Origin: Amphiura filiformis
Taxonomy: Eukaryota > Echinodermata > Ophiuroidea > Amphilepidida > Amphiuridae
Length of the DNA stretch: 64,000 nucleotides
Assembly (NCBI RefSeq): GCF_039555335.1
Contig: NC_092642.1
Span: forward strand, 58,135,776 to 58,199,775
Direction: 5' to 3'
This document shows positions 10,809-23,119 of this stretch, piece after piece; positions within the stretch are counted from its first letter, which is position 1, and the number at the start of each line of letters is the position of its first letter. The position numbers and the translations under genes are program-made. Below the pieces are notes generated by a model that saw nothing but the letters and a program-made list of their open reading frames with translations, made no database searches and had not been told where the DNA came from.

Positions 10809-12096
10809 AGTTGGATATTGCGATACCACCATAGCCTCTCAAGATAAAAGTTTTTTAGTTTTATGATTCCAATTTAATATTTATTATAGAGTTGGAACGA
10901 CAACCTGCACAAACGTATACGAGGGGAACAAAGTAAAATGCCGGGGTAAAATAATGACAAAAAGATACATTATGTTAAAGTTAAATTTAATCAATGCAAC
11001 TTAAACAGTTAAAACAAAAGGCATGCAGACCGTTTTTAGTCGTAATTTTATAGACCCAAAGTTTATGAAATGTATGACCGATATCAACAATAACTAAATT
11101 AGCGTATGTTAAGAATTCAGTAGAATTTTAAAGACTATTTATATCCAAATAAATAAAAATTATATAAAGTTTCTAATATTTTCATATTAATTCGTAAGTT
11201 GATTGCCGCATTTCACTCTGCTCTCTACCGCATCTCTGCTGTGTTGCACCGAGACTTTGAAATAAATAATATAAGTTGTTGCTTTAAAATGTACATGATG
11301 TAAATCAGTTCCGTATAGTAATGAGTCTCTACCGATGGTTTATGAAACATTGAAGATCATGAAAAATTATCAGAGGTTCTTAGTCAGCTCTTTGGTCACC
11401 AAAAGTAGATTTCCATTGATATATTTTAACTTTTGAAAAAAGTTAGAGCTATATAGAGCTAGCGGGTAAGTGTGTCGGTACAAGCGATCTACATGTACAT
11501 AGGCATATTTGTATTGGCTAGACACCCACGTATTCAATCATGTTCGTTCTTTAATGTTCTTCCTTTCATAACTCACTATTGGTTGTGTTTTCATAACTGC
11601 AAATCTGTGACTAAAATAATCATGCTCATTGTCTCTAGGTTCCAAGTACCCATTGTTGCAGCATTTTCGTATTCTTTTTAAGCATAAAATCTGGGCATAA
11701 AATTAGACAATTGTCAAATATTGCTTATTAAATTTGACTATTCAATGCATCCACGAAGAATAATCGCAGATTACGTAGTCCGTCAGTATTTTATACATGA
11801 ATCTGGAACATTCTGTCGCAATTAGTACTTTATCGGTTGATTCAAGTTGTATCGATCATCAGCATGTTCAGCATTCCTTAACAATTCTAAATGGCTAAAC
11901 TTTAAAGTTATATTTTTGGACATACAACAGTCAGTCCTGCACAACGAATGATTTAGAGAACTCTTCAATCTTCCGATCTTCAGTTAATATGTACCCGGCT
12001 TATGTAGGCCTACTTGTGCACAGAAAAGGGTACGTCAGTTTGAAGAAACTTACGAGTTTCAAGTCAATTTATAGGCTTTAGTGACAATCTAACGGT

Positions 12097-12516
12097 CTAC
12101 ATTTTTTTATAAATTGTGGTACAAGTCACATCTCCAGCCTTTTGCACCACCTTCATGTCTCCATTAGGCTCCAGGTATGTATCGTCAATGTAATCATTGT
12201 CTCCCGTGGCCTTGGCGCGAAGAGCCTTTCCTCCTTCTACATACGACATCACCATTTCATGCATGGGAATCGCACCAGCAGGCACAGTTGGCGTCATGGG
12301 TACTCCAATACTGAACTTATTTACACAGATTTCTTTTCCGTCTGGTGTCAACATTGTCATGGTAAAGTTGTCGCCTTCATGCATAATATCAATACCCATG
12401 TTGAAAGCTACCATTTGGGCTGCTTGTTCTTCAGGCATTCCTAATTTCTTCAGCATTGCTTCTTTATTGTCTGCATGATCTTCCATCCATTTACCAGTGA
12501 AGTTAACAGTAGCCAT
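12097..12516 (-). CDS. Fatty-acid-binding-protein-like gene 1, intronless
   Basis: A 139-residue intracellular lipid-binding protein (FABP/CRABP family), a cytosolic ten-strand beta-barrel carrier of fatty acids or other small lipids. The N-terminal FTGKW (residues 6-10) is the family's first-strand signature. EGDNFTMTMLTPDGK, EGGKALRAK and YLEPNGDMKVVQKAGD follow the usual strand order. Length matches the family (about 130-140). In most FABPs the C-terminus has R-x-Y contacting the lipid carboxylate; here it reads CTTIYKKM, with threonine at the expected arginine. The gene has no intron, whereas vertebrate FABP genes have three. The start is the first ATG, in AAAATAATGGCT, shared with copy 2. 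About 20 residues differ from copy 2, mostly in residues 28-93. Function of the changed pocket is unknown. Confidence 0.9.
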   Translation of the reverse strand: MATVNFTGKWMEDHADNKEAMLKKLGMPEEQAAQMVAFNMGIDIMHEGDNFTMTMLTPDGKEICVNKFSIGVPMTPTVPAGAIPMHEMVMSYVEGGKALRAKATGDNDYIDDTYLEPNGDMKVVQKAGDVTCTTIYKKM

Positions 12517-12619
12517 TATTTTCGATTTTTTTGGCGATGACCTTTGGAGAATTGTGTTCAGGTTGGTCCTATCAGTCCAGTGGAATGATCATGCATCAAC
12601 TCGGTATTCAGTGCGCCAC

Positions 12620-12670
12620 GCCCACCTAGTATACATATCTACTTATCCGACCTTTATGTGACGTAATCAC
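12620..12670 (-). promoter_or_regulatory. Putative core promoter of FABP gene 1
   Basis: Read on the minus strand, GATTACGTCAC (CRE/ATF-like) ends about 142 bp before the ATG. The AT-rich ATATGTATA lies about 115-123 bp before it. The same two boxes occur at similar distances in the other two FABP-like genes. Confidence 0.5.
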
Positions 12671-12839
12671 AATTATTTGTTTTTTGCCTAATACTTTATA
12701 TAATTATACCTTTTTGTTTTCTCTTCAATGTTAGCCTATAGGATCATATACCGTGACCAAGAGAGAAGACTGAGGCAATCTCGAACCGTACGATCCCTGC
12801 TGGAATCGAGCTATGGGATTGTTCATCGATAGTTTGGTG

Positions 12840-13150
12840 GAAGGAGGGGGGTAGAATCTGGAACTTACTAGTGACGTAGATTTCTTTTTGACATGGGGGG
12901 ATGGGGTTGGAACAAATCTTGAAACAGTGAATCCAGCCCCTTGGCGACATAAAATTTGTTGCCATATAGTTGGAAAATGTTCGCGCGAAGCGCGCAAAAT
13001 ATGGCACTTTTGGGGCTAAAATGGCAAACGGAAACCCCGTGCAGGCGTCAAAATGGAGGGGAGGGAATGATTGTATGGACCATCCCCTCTGGCAAAATAT
13101 TGGGGGAGATTTATCCCCCATCCACCCGGCATCTACGCCTATGGAACTTG
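12840..13150. repeat. Repeat with GCGCGAAGCGCGC hairpin
   Basis: A short perfect hairpin near 12980 (GCGCGAAGCGCGC) lies within sequence whose ends resemble 40155-40260 (TTTGCCA..GGGGATGGTCCATAC, 'ATCTACGCCTATGG'). Probably a shared transposon family. The open frames across it are out of register with any known protein. Confidence 0.4.
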
Positions 13151-13407
13151 CTGTCAAAAATTGCTTACATATCAACCTCGTGCCTGAGGAAAAAAGACCC
13201 CGCCACTGCAAGCCTCTATTCAGAGCTCGTGCTTGCTATTTATGAGAACAAATGTCCTTCTAACTTCTCTAAATATGGATGATCGGGACTGACAGGTTCC
13301 CGGACCCGTATTCTCCTACAACCCGCATTTCTCGTAGACAGTCCGAAAAGTCCACTGGTCTTCTACTAGATAATAGCCCCAAGATTTGATTTAATAGGTA
13401 TTAAAAA

Positions 13408-13510
13408 AACCCAAACCAAAAAAAAAAAAAAAAAAAAAAAACAAGATAAGAAATTAAAAAGACATGATAAAAAATTGAAGAAAAATAAATAAATAAATAA
13501 ATAAGCTAGG
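13408..13510. repeat. Poly-A run and AAAT microsatellite
   Basis: A 24-base A run near 13418 and (AAAT)n near 13486-13503. It could be the tail of an adjacent retroposed repeat. Confidence 0.6.
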
Positions 13511-13689
13511 GATTTAGTAATTGTGGGTTTAATTTTGACCCAGTTTCACTGGAATTATATTGAGCGCGAAAAAAACTTGAACATTACCATGATTACACTA
13601 TTTTACCCTAAACTGGAGCTGGCCAACCCCGTAATAAAAAATTCCAAGTCGAGACAAAGTGCAAAATCGTCCTGACGGACTGGCTTCAA

Positions 13690-14259
13690 AAAAACTTAGG
13701 CCTAATTTTTTGGGATTAAAAAAAATATTGTCCTGTTTTGCCAAATGAAACATAACTAAATCCTAATCCTTTAGTTAGTCCTAACTGGCAATAAAAGTCC
13801 AATTTTAATATGTGGTCAAATTTTGGAAATAAGGGCCAAAAACACGCGTTTTTAGGTTGTTGTTCGTATGCTGTGACAATCAAGCCCAAAGACTTGTATT
13901 AAGACTAATTTCAGTTTAAGCATTCTTATTTTTTGAAAAGACAAGTTTCATTCTTAAAACCAATCATTTAATCAAGTAACACAAAAAAAGTGAAAATTAG
14001 AGTAAAATTTCAGCATATACTCAAGATTTTGAATGCTTATACTTGTTCCAATTAAGTCTTTTAATTTTGTGACTCGATTGTCAGAAAATTTGCCGAAAAT
14101 GCAGGTTTTTGGCTCAATAAATGAGTAAATAGTGAACTTTTTCTTTTATCTCCAGTTAGTACTATATAAATGATTAGGATTGAGATGTTTCATTTGGCAG
14201 AACTTGATAATATTTTTTTAATCCCAAAGAATTAGTGCTGAATGTTTCTGGAATTGAGA
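13690..14259. mobile_element. TIR element, TCCCATTCCAGAAAAA family, copy 2
   Basis: Diverged member of the 10274-10808 family, with the inward-facing TTTTGCCAAATGAAAC and GTTTCATTTGGCAGAAC words intact. It also preserves an uninterrupted version of the site where a MITE entered copy 3. Confidence 0.65.
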
Positions 14260-15509
14260 GTAGAACAAATTTGCACGAAGCACGAACAAAATCATGATTC
14301 GAGTAAAAGGTCAGATTTCCCCTTCAAGGGCTCAAGATCATCCACAATTCGGATTCCTCCCATTTAAAGCTCCCACTCCCCCTGGCGTAAATATTGAACG
14401 GCCCCTAACATCTAAACGGAATGTCACTGGGATTATGATGATACAAATCGGAGAATTCGTCTGATATTACAATCTCTATTTTGACCAAGTGTGGGGATGA
14501 AGCTGTTTATGGCCAGATATACTTCTAGTACCCGTTTCTATTCATCGTTATGTATTCTTCTCCCGTGCATTATTTTCGCGAACTACTTCGCGTGCAGGTT
14601 TATATAAACCTGCACGCTAAACAATACATTATCTAAAACCCGCACGCTAAACAATAGATTTTAGATAATACGTGCACGCTCAAATACTAGAGATACTACT
14701 TTCACATTACTATAAAACTTATATAACTATGTTCGATATATATACCACCAAAAAAGTACGAATATACATTATGTGGTGTTAAAATAGTTATAGGGAATAT
14801 AAATTATGATTAATGAACTCAAATAAATCAAACATCAAATGAGAATAATTTAATAATTAATTCTATTAATTAAAAAGGGCTAAAAACAGGCGGACCATAA
14901 TTATACAAGATGACACCATTACAAAATATTCAGAATTTTACAAATGAATTACATGTAGGCTTATATATAACATAAACACGCCCGGGAAACACACACTAGC
15001 GTATAATATCATGATCATGCTTTATAATACTGAACAAATTGAAAAAATCCACTGTCGTGTGTTTTAACAATATTAGTAGATTTTAAAGTTCAAATTGTAG
15101 AGTAGTCCAGTTGATATTGATATATAAGTTTATTCTCTTATCTCCATTCACCGTAGCACTACATGTATAGTGGGACGTCAAAATCGATTATTTCCAGGTC
15201 AACTGCTTCAGTGCTCTCTGTGTTCGGAACCACGATATTAAATGATTGGTCAATTGGTTACAAACCATGCGTGAATAAGTTATTAAAAAGTATGACGTAT
15301 GGCGCAATCGATACCATTGATAGCTAACTTATACAGTGATTGATTTTCTTGACCAGTTACTAGTAAATGCTACCTGGTCAATGACCTGACGGTGCTTTTA
15401 AAATTTAAGATATTTTACCTAATATTCAAACTAATATAATGAATGCAGCAATTAATATTGCCTATTGTTTTAATACACTCAAAGTATATGACGGATAATG
15501 TACTCGTGC
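14260..15509. other. Unassigned AT-rich sequence
   Basis: Holds a short direct repeat of GCACGCTAAACAATA near 14610-14660 with a local inverted repeat around TTATCTAAAA / TTTTAGATAA. No gene recognised. Confidence 0.35.
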
Positions 15510-15633
15510 AAATGCATTCGTCAAGATAATCGCACTTGCCATGGAGTTATTGCATTTAGCTCTCGAACCTATCGGCTCTCGAGCTAAATGCAATAACTCC
15601 ACGGCGCATGCGATTATCTTGACTAATGCATTA
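15510..15633. repeat. Long near-perfect hairpin (~55-bp arms)
   Basis: The arms run from ATGCATTCGTCAAGATAATC to the inverted GATTATCTTGACTAATGCAT, with a ~10-base loop near 15567-15577. A few mismatches in the arms. Probably a small foldback MITE. Confidence 0.8.
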
Positions 15634-16320
15634 CACTCAGTTCATTATCCTTATCATACCGCTCTATGTAAACATGGAAGAAAGAGATGAGAAGGAACCA
15701 CAACGACTTCGATCGGCCAAGTTTTAATCCGCTTATCTATTGACGCATGAAAAGAAAAGCTATCAATGGTACTTACTTTCATGTATGATCCATTTACCGC
15801 GATCGATGCTTGGCGAAATCATTACTGGAAAAAAGCTATAACAAACTCATCCAAGAACAAACAAACGCTACCCAGAAGTAAGATTATGGAATTTCACTGA
15901 TGCTCTGAACATGTATAGTGGCTTTGTTTTGGGATCTACAGTCAAACTGTTTTCTTGATCGTGTTGTGTAGAAAATGTCCTTTAAAAAATCGAAAAGGTC
16001 ATCAAGATCGGCCGTTTTTTGGCTGAGTTTCATCTTTAGCAAATAAGGTAAGATTTTGGTGACTTTTTCGATGAAAAATAGATGCAAAATGTTCTTAAAT
16101 AATGTACAATGTTCCGGTTGAGTCCGGTACATGAAACCTGTTTAATTTAATAGTTTATATGTGTATAATCGTAACTAGCTAACTCGTTTCAGTGCCAAAG
16201 ACTGCCAACTCTGAGAAAAAAGTCATCAAAGTTCGGGAAAATTGGGCGAAATGGAAGAAAAAGATGTAGGCCATCAATGACCGATGATCACGTCACCAGA
16301 CAAAATCCTATTCGCTACTT

Positions 16321-16490
16321 GCACGGTTCCGCCATTATGCACTATGTGCGGGAGAGCCTCGAACTGGCAGCATACATGAATGGGAATTGAACTAGTCATA
16401 ACGTTCTGTGTAAGGTTACATAATTCTTCCTTTCATGTATGCTGCCAGTTCGAGGCTCTCCCCACATAGGGCATAATGGCGAATTTCATG
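16321..16490. repeat. Inverted repeat with GCCTCGAACTGGCAGCATAC arms
   Basis: Left arm 16321-16380 and right arm 16431-16490 pair over about 50 bases around a ~50-base loop. Confidence 0.75.
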
Positions 16491-16671
16491 CAATAGCGAA
16501 TAAATGCTTGCACGGAAGGTCATTAGTTCAAATCATCCTTCAGACACGCTCCAGAAGACATGCAAATACATGGAGTACAATACCAATCACCTATTTAACG
16601 CGGGGTATTGATCAAAGTAAATCCTCATGAATAACAATGTCAATTAAATGTCGGTAAAGGGAGTGGACAAA

Positions 16672-16820
16672 GAGCGTGTTTATAGTGAGCCAGATTATGC
16701 GGTATTTAGCTGGACTGCCACGCAGTCTATATTTGTTTATGTTTTACTAACCATTGCAAATCTAGACTGCGCGGTAGTTTAGCTAAATAACGGAAAGATT
16801 GTCTCACTATAAACACGCTC
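16672..16820. mobile_element. 149-bp MITE, GAGCGTGTTTATAGTGAG ends
   Basis: The ends are inverted repeats (GAGCGTGTTTATAGTGAGCC; right end ..CTCACTATAAACACGCTC), with AAA on both sides as a possible 3-bp target duplication. Inner words ACTGCCACGCAGTCTA / TAGACTGCGCGGTAGT extend the pairing. Confidence 0.75.
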
Positions 16821-16879
16821 AAAGTGAATGCGTTCGTTGTGGTTCCTTCTTATCTCTTTCTTCCATGATGTAAACTACA

Positions 16880-18790
16880 TGTCTTTTGTACACAGGTTAA
16901 TAGGTAGACTTTGTCGAATGTGTTCAATTTCATAATGCGACATTTTTAATTACCGGTAGTTTCAAGCTTTTGTTATTAATTTATAGATTCTCATCATGGT
17001 ACTATTCTCTGGTAACAAGCCAATTCTATGTTTGGACTATTAGGCCGTGTGCCATGGCTAGTGTGTAAACTTAAAATTACGTCACATGTAATATAATTAT
17101 TTTGCAGGCCTGGTGAAGCTAAAACCCAAGGGGGTGACACTAAATTCACGGTTGTTCTATTAGCAACGCAAAATCTATTAAAAATCTAGCTGGTTTAGCC
17201 TACTAGCTAGAAAGTGAGACCAGTTATCGATCCGTTATAGCTCGTTATGAATAATTCATGTTCGACCCCTTGGATCATGTTAATTGAGTTTGGCAAATAA
17301 CAACGTTGTTAGTTTTGCGAACTTTGCCTGTTCAATGAGAGTATAGCACGCCCCCAATACATCTGGGCACAAACCAGGCGAAAACGATCCAGTTTAATGA
17401 AATGGCGGACGGGTATTCCCATCAGGCACCAGTGATATGTTTTTTCAAAGAAAGTCTACTAATTTGATATGAAATGACATTTTGCAGTAGCAAAGTCAAA
17501 ATTAGGACTTGCTGTCAATAATATGAAGGAAATATGTGACAGAGGCAAGGTGGGAAATACAAGTAGTATAAAGTTATAATAACCTTTGATACCCGACCTG
17601 ACCTTCCATCATGGCGCCATGATTCGTTTTATGTATTTCTATTATGCTCTCAAGTAATATAAAATACCAATCTGCGCTGAGCAGACAATGTTACTTGGCT
17701 CCCAGCATGAATTATTGATTTGATACGGAGGTAAAGAAATGCACAGTGTATGTGCATGATGTGCAAGCATACTCCAAATATTTACGGTAAATCTGAATAG
17801 TGGTCACATGGTGACATATCATGTGTTCGGGAAAACACGTGGCAACATTTTAAGATTTCAGGCTTGTTTACTAGTTAATTGCCATTTGTACTCTTTATTA
17901 TTTATCTTTGTTAATTAACATATATTTTAAATGCTGATAAATCGTGGTTGGCTGCCCATGATATCTGTTAAATTCAATGTTTTATGAATATAATTCTACC
18001 ACGCAGAGGGGGTCACGCAGCAGCATTTCACATCACCTGACTTAACTAGATTTCGAAGCTCTGCTCTTCAAATTCATGTAACTTTCAAAGTTTATACATT
18101 TAATATATTTAATAAGATACTAATTTTTTGTTATAACCAACTGGTACACGAAATATACTAGCTTATCACCTATACAGAAAGGTGATTATCAGCCTTCACT
18201 CAGCAAATTCACATGCCCGGCATATATGCAGCCATTCTCCGTCTGGATAACATGACTGTCGCCCTCAATACGTCTGGGCGCAAATTTAAATAACAATACG
18301 CTATTTACATATCAATGTGGCCTCATGCTAATTTCTAGCGCCGCTTCCAGGCCTATTCCGTGCTAAAACCCCGGCACACAACTACACGTGATAGGCTAGG
18401 CCTACACTCACCCCAAACTCACATCACCACAGGGGGCGTCAATCCAAAGTTGATCGTGTGTGTACGTTAGGGTGTGGGGGGCACAATAATAGGTGACTCC
18501 TACCCAATAATTTCAAGTTGTATATCATCCGCGTACAAATACTAGTACTCCACTCTGCCATCAGCTGTGTAACTCTGCAACATTTGATGCTTATTAGCTT
18601 GCCACTAATAAACTCTACAAAAATATGTAGTATACCAGTGAATAAATAGTGTATATTTTTCACGGCCTGGTATATCTCGTTTAGGGTATCAAACTATACT
18701 GCAGTTACTGTCCGTTTTCCTATACACAATACACAGTGCTCTTTCCCATTGACGCGTGACCTTTACAAATAGCCCTACGTTAACAGTATG
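16880..18790. other. Unassigned intergenic sequence
   Basis: No gene recognised. 'gcccccaatacatctgggcacaaa' near 17350 and 'gccctcaatacgtctgggcgcaaa' near 18262 are diverged direct copies of one repeat. Confidence 0.35.
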
Positions 18791-18799
18791 GGGATATGA

Positions 18800-19105
18800 C
18801 TAGTTAACGTCGCTGTGTGAAAAATAACCGGCCAATATTAAAAGTACTCTTCTAAAGTTCTAGAAAATATAGTTTTTAACATGTCCTAAATTTTTAGCTA
18901 ATTTAGATGTTTGGAAATATTCGTACTTTGGTGTTTTATTTAATGTTATAGGTAATAGTACATTGCCTAGTTAACGTCGCTGTGTGAAAAATAACCGGCC
19001 AATATTAAAAGTACTCTTCTAAAATTCTAGACAATATAGTTTTGTAACATGTCCTAAATTTTTAGCTAATTTAGGTGTTTGGAGAGGGTCGTACTTTTGT
19101 GTTTT
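18800..19105 (+). repeat. Tandem duplication, 167-bp period
   Basis: CTAGTTAACGTCGCTGTGTG starts at 18800 and again at 18967. The two units are close to identical over about 120 bases. Confidence 0.8.
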
Positions 19106-19710
19106 AGGAAGGACATGTAAACGACAGATAACACCAAAAATATGAAGAAATTATTTCCAAACCGTGTTAAGTCAAAAATCATTATGTTGCTCATTTTCAA
19201 GAATGCTAGTTTACAAAAAGCACGCCATTGTCTGATTTCGTGAACAAAGCCACACATAACATTGTTTCCTTTCGTTTCCTTTATAATCGGTTACCCAACT
19301 GAAGCTATGAATACCAGCTTTATTGCGACATCGCACATGAAAACAGTCACTTGTGCACAACCAGAGAAGATCCGATTTAATCAGTTGAGCTGTTTCAATG
19401 AGTGTTATCTTGGTTTAATACACACCTATGACGTCGCGCTATTGTTTTACCGCTCCATTATTTTCCACGAATGGAGCGATGATCACAATAACACGCCATT
19501 CGTAAATGCCTTTCTCTTTTCTCTGAAAAGCAAATACTTTTCAGGGAAAAAGTACTGGCATTTACGAATGTAGTATTAATATCAATTGCACTTTTGAAAA
19601 GCAAGTATTTGCGAAAAGTGCGGTATTGTTATCATCACTTCATTCATGCAAAACAATGATACGAAAAACAAGAAGAAAATGATTTTCATTAATACAATAA
19701 ATTGAGGAAG

Positions 19711-20343
19711 CGGATAGCAACATTTGCACAGTATTGTCATGGGACCTGAGAGCACATCAGACATATCGAATTGCATGCTGAATACGAGCATCTCTTTCTT
19801 CCATGATACGAGGATTGTCCCTATATCTAATAATAATAATAATTTTGATTTTGTGAAATTCGCGATATAATACAAATTATTAAAATTTCATATTTTTTAT
19901 ATTTTTCCAAATGTAACAGTCCTCGAAGTAACCTTTATAAATCTAATGATATGTAATTAAACTATAGGCCTATGTAGCTGGGATGAAAAGCCGACTCAAT
20001 TGAAAATTTGACCTTTCATATAGAACTTAAACATTTGTTTCCAAAAAGACCTACATTTTTAGTGTTTTGAGGAAAAAATCTATATCTTTAATAATGAAGG
20101 TCACAATTTTCATATGATTGACGGCTGTTCAACCCAACTTCCTACTATTTACTGCATATCGTTAGATTTATACAATTTACTTTGAGGACTGTTAAATTTC
20201 AAAAATATCAATTTTAATAATTTGCCTTAAAATGTGTATTGTATCGCGAATTTAATAAAAATCTAAATTATTTGATATCAGAAGGATGTGTCTGATTTGC
20301 TCTTAGGTGCCACAAACAAAATACGTAAAAACGTCGCTATCCG
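19711..20343. mobile_element. Long-TIR MITE, CGGATAGCAACRTTTGCAC ends, copy 1
   Basis: Left end CGGATAGCAACATTTGCACA, right end GTCGCTATCCG. The arms are long: GCACATCAGACATAT, AACAGTCCTCGAAGTAA and AAATTCGCGATATAATAC recur inverted near the right end. Related copies lie at 50428, 51430 and 63287. The reading frames in the arms are incidental. Confidence 0.75.
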
Positions 20344-20822
20344 AGCCCTTACAATGCAATCTGTGAAAAGCAAGTCAAGATCAAAACGGGCAGGTTAAAT
20401 TGTTGGCTAAGTACGTTGTACTTATTATGCAAGATGTGTTTTACCCTCACTTAGGCTTTACTTCGTAGGCCTTTACTTTTATTTATTTGGACCTTTCTTT
20501 CTACGCTTACTGTTTTTTATAACATTTTTTTCCTTCTTTATATTTTTATACGTTTTCAGTGGCTTAGGCCCTACATATAATTTGTCATATTTTGGGCAAC
20601 ATTGCTACATATACATAATACACATTCTGTATCAATGTATTTAGGCCTATGAATCTGTTTATTTTCAAATCGTTCTCTTCGGGCATGTTTAATAATGATA
20701 AAAGCCACAGTAGGTCTATTTTCTGTATAATTTTTATTTGTCATTAGTATATTTGATGTTTCATCTGATGGTATTTTGGCATGCTTGAATATTTACTTAC
20801 ATCGATCAGTAGGCCTATCCGA

Positions 20823-21721
20823 TACCGTAAAACGGGTAACTTTGGGCACTTTTCAGAGTTTTTAAAGCACTGCTTCCAAACAAAACCAAATATATTTCTA
20901 ATTATCTCTTTTTTATGACGTTAGGGTTCCTTCTACATCTTGAAGTTGAAAAAGATTTTTGAATAATTTTGAAAGGGTGCCCTAGGGGTTGAAAATAGCC
21001 TGACCAAAGTTACCCCGCATTTGGGGCAACTTTGGTCAGAGTATTACATTCCATGAAGAAAAGAAAATGAAAAAAATTGATCTTCGCTGTATATGGGCAA
21101 GGTTTTGTTTTTTGTGACATTTATCAGGCCCTTTTTTGCTCGTTTGTTTTTCGTCTTTGTTATGTTTTGCTCGTCCTCCTGCCTTAATCATTGCTGCTGC
21201 TGCTTTATTGTTTTTTGCCTTACAAGGACCCCAATGGAATTAAGCTTTCTTCGGAAGGCTTTTTGGGCTATCCTTGGTACTCATTGGTATTTATTCCATT
21301 GTCACCTCGTGCAATAGTTTATTCTGGTACCCTGAATTACATACATGTACAGTAGATTTTAAAGTATTTTATCCATAATGTGCAATCTATTGTATTTTCT
21401 TTTTGTTTGCAATTGTTGATGTATATTGAGTGCTAAATAAAATGAATCCCCATGCAAAATTAAGCAAGCACGCATCCTTGCTCACAAATATCGATTTTTA
21501 TTTTGTCTGAAAAAAATGTAAAAAATGCTCATTTTTGGTCAATATTTTCGTAACTTTCAAAGAAATTGGACATGAGCGACTTCTTCCAAATATATTTCTT
21601 AACAAATTGAGACCAAATATGACTAAAAACAATATTGCTGTACGGAAATATGACCATTTAAAAAATATATTTGAACGACCAAAGTTACCCCGCTTACCGA
21701 AGTTACCCCCATTTTACGGTA
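20823..21721. mobile_element. TIR element with TACCGTAAAACGGGTAAC ends
   Basis: About 900 bp. The left end TACCGTAAAACGGGTAAC is matched by the right end ..TTACCCCCATTTTACGGTA. A second palindrome at 21003-21040 (GACCAAAGTTACCCCGC and inverse) repeats the terminal motif internally. AT-rich interior without a transposase frame. Confidence 0.75.
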
Positions 21722-21738
21722 ATTAAATAATACAATGT

Positions 21739-21880
21739 TAGGGACGCTCCATTTGATTTCGGAAGGGGGACTGGAAGTTGAGGTGGCTTTTATTTCGCGT
21801 CGAAGGCGGCGAAGTTTGTTTTGTTTTTTGCCGACAAAGTTCAAGGACAATAATAGGCCTAGGTAAAATGTGTTGTAGTA
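21739..21880. repeat. Fragment of the GGGACGCACCATT MITE family
   Basis: GTTAGGGACGCTCCATTTGA followed by GGGGACTGGAAGTTG matches the left end of the elements at 45617 and 60642. Only one end is present. Confidence 0.5.
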
Positions 21881-22499
21881 CATTTAAAATTTTCGTACCT
21901 TTTCGTACCTGATTTTGGTCCTTCTGCTGCGAATCAACGATATATATCCTCGGAATGATTCCATCAAAAAATTATCCAAGATAAACAATAGTGTCCATAA
22001 TTGCATGGTTGTTCCAAAATCGTAAACTCGATTCACAGAGAAGAGTATCATTGCTCAGGTATAGCGATAGGTGTAGTTTTCTTGAGGTTGACAACTGTAA
22101 TGACCATTTCATATGAGCCTATACATGCTATATGACCTTTTTGTCAATTTTCCTTATTATGCAAAATAGAGACCTAAACGCAACATGACGCAACTACTTC
22201 AACAGTTAATACATTAGAAGTGGGCATAAAGAACTATTGATGGTCTAATCACTTTAATGATTTTACGAATCTACGTTTATTCAATTTGTGTAACAAACAT
22301 TTTAAATCTTTATAATTCAAGAAGGTGGTTACGGATGATTTGAACTAAACACCTGGATCGTGATATGATGGGTATTTCTATAGAAATTTTACATAAAGCT
22401 GAGTCGGACCATTTTTGCACTCGCACCTAAAATTTAGTACGATCATTATATTAGTGTATTGTCCGGCATCAATGAGTAATCAATTTGTAAAGAGCAACT

Positions 22500-22570
22500 T
22501 ATTTCAATAACACTCCATTCGTGAAAAATAATGGAGCGGTAAAACAATAGCGCGACGTCATAGGGGTGTA
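22500..22570 (-). repeat. Inverted partner of 19420-19490
   Basis: The text around GGAGCGGTAAAACAATAGCG and CGACGTCATAGG is the reverse complement of the stretch at 19425-19490. The two stretches share a repeat of unknown type. Confidence 0.6.
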
Positions 22571-22590
22571 TTAAGTCGGTTAATGGCCGC

Positions 22591-22667
22591 GGATTAGAAC
22601 GTGAGTGGGTAAGAATGGCTTCGCCGCTCCGCGGCTCAGCCATTCTTACCCACTCACGTTCTAATCC
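22591..22667. repeat. Perfect 30-bp-arm hairpin
   Basis: The arms 22591-22620 and 22638-22667 (start GGATTAGAACGTGAGTGGG) pair over all 30 positions around a 17-base GC-rich loop that can itself pair (GCCGC..GCGGC). This is either a small MITE or a structured RNA. No flanking promoter evidence. Confidence 0.85.
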
Positions 22668-22669
22668 TT

Positions 22670-23119
22670 GGCGATTATCCTATACTTAATAGCTTTTAAT
22701 GGGGTTAAGTCCTGCAAAGGTCGAGATGAATTCTACTGTAGACATGACTGCATCATGAGGCAGCATAAGTGGAATAAACATGGAAAGGAAATGGGCGTAC
22801 CAAAGAGAAGTGTCCACGATGTAGGGTATTGTAAATGTTTGACATAAGTATTTGAAACAACCTTAGGAATGAGTGAACTGGGACACAAATAGGCAAAGTA
22901 GCACTTAGGGACGCACACACTTATACTTCAAGATTATTTTTAAATTTTCATGTATTTATACACAGCTAGGTGATCGCATGATATATTATGGTTCAATGCA
23001 TAGGTACCGTGTGAACGTTGTAGTGCAGGGCGATATAGTCAAAAATTGTATTAATCTATGATAGTTAATCCGATTATTACGTCACTTCTACAGCGAATAG
23101 GCCTAGTAATGGTTACCAA
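22670..23119. other. Unassigned sequence
   Basis: Near 22905 'tagggacgcacacactt' and 'ttcatgtatttatacacagctaggtg' resemble interior text of the GGGACGCACCATT family at 45617-45887. Nothing else recognised. Confidence 0.35.

Larger units (their letters stand above)
9880..12620. repeat. Segmental duplication, copy 1 (contains FABP gene 1)
   Basis: Collinear with 23120-26640. Shared blocks include the 'ctctaaatttcaaggatttaaaataaat' motif, the MITE at 10274-10808, the 'ctagcgggtaag' region near 11460 and the whole FABP-like gene with its 5' flank. This copy lacks three insertions present in the other copy and so records the empty sites. Confidence 0.85.
15668..16875. mobile_element. Composite TIR element with nested hairpins
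   Basis: Outer inverted arms at 15668-15707 and 16834-16875 (GGAAGAAAGAGATGAGAAGG and its complement). Nested inside are inverted arms 16321-16380 / 16431-16490 and a complete small TIR element at 16672-16820. No transposase seen. Confidence 0.65.

Noticed and set aside
12142-12478. Plus-strand open frames overlapping FABP gene 1 (and 26173-26475 in gene 2)
   Set aside because: Antisense shadows of the conserved minus-strand genes.
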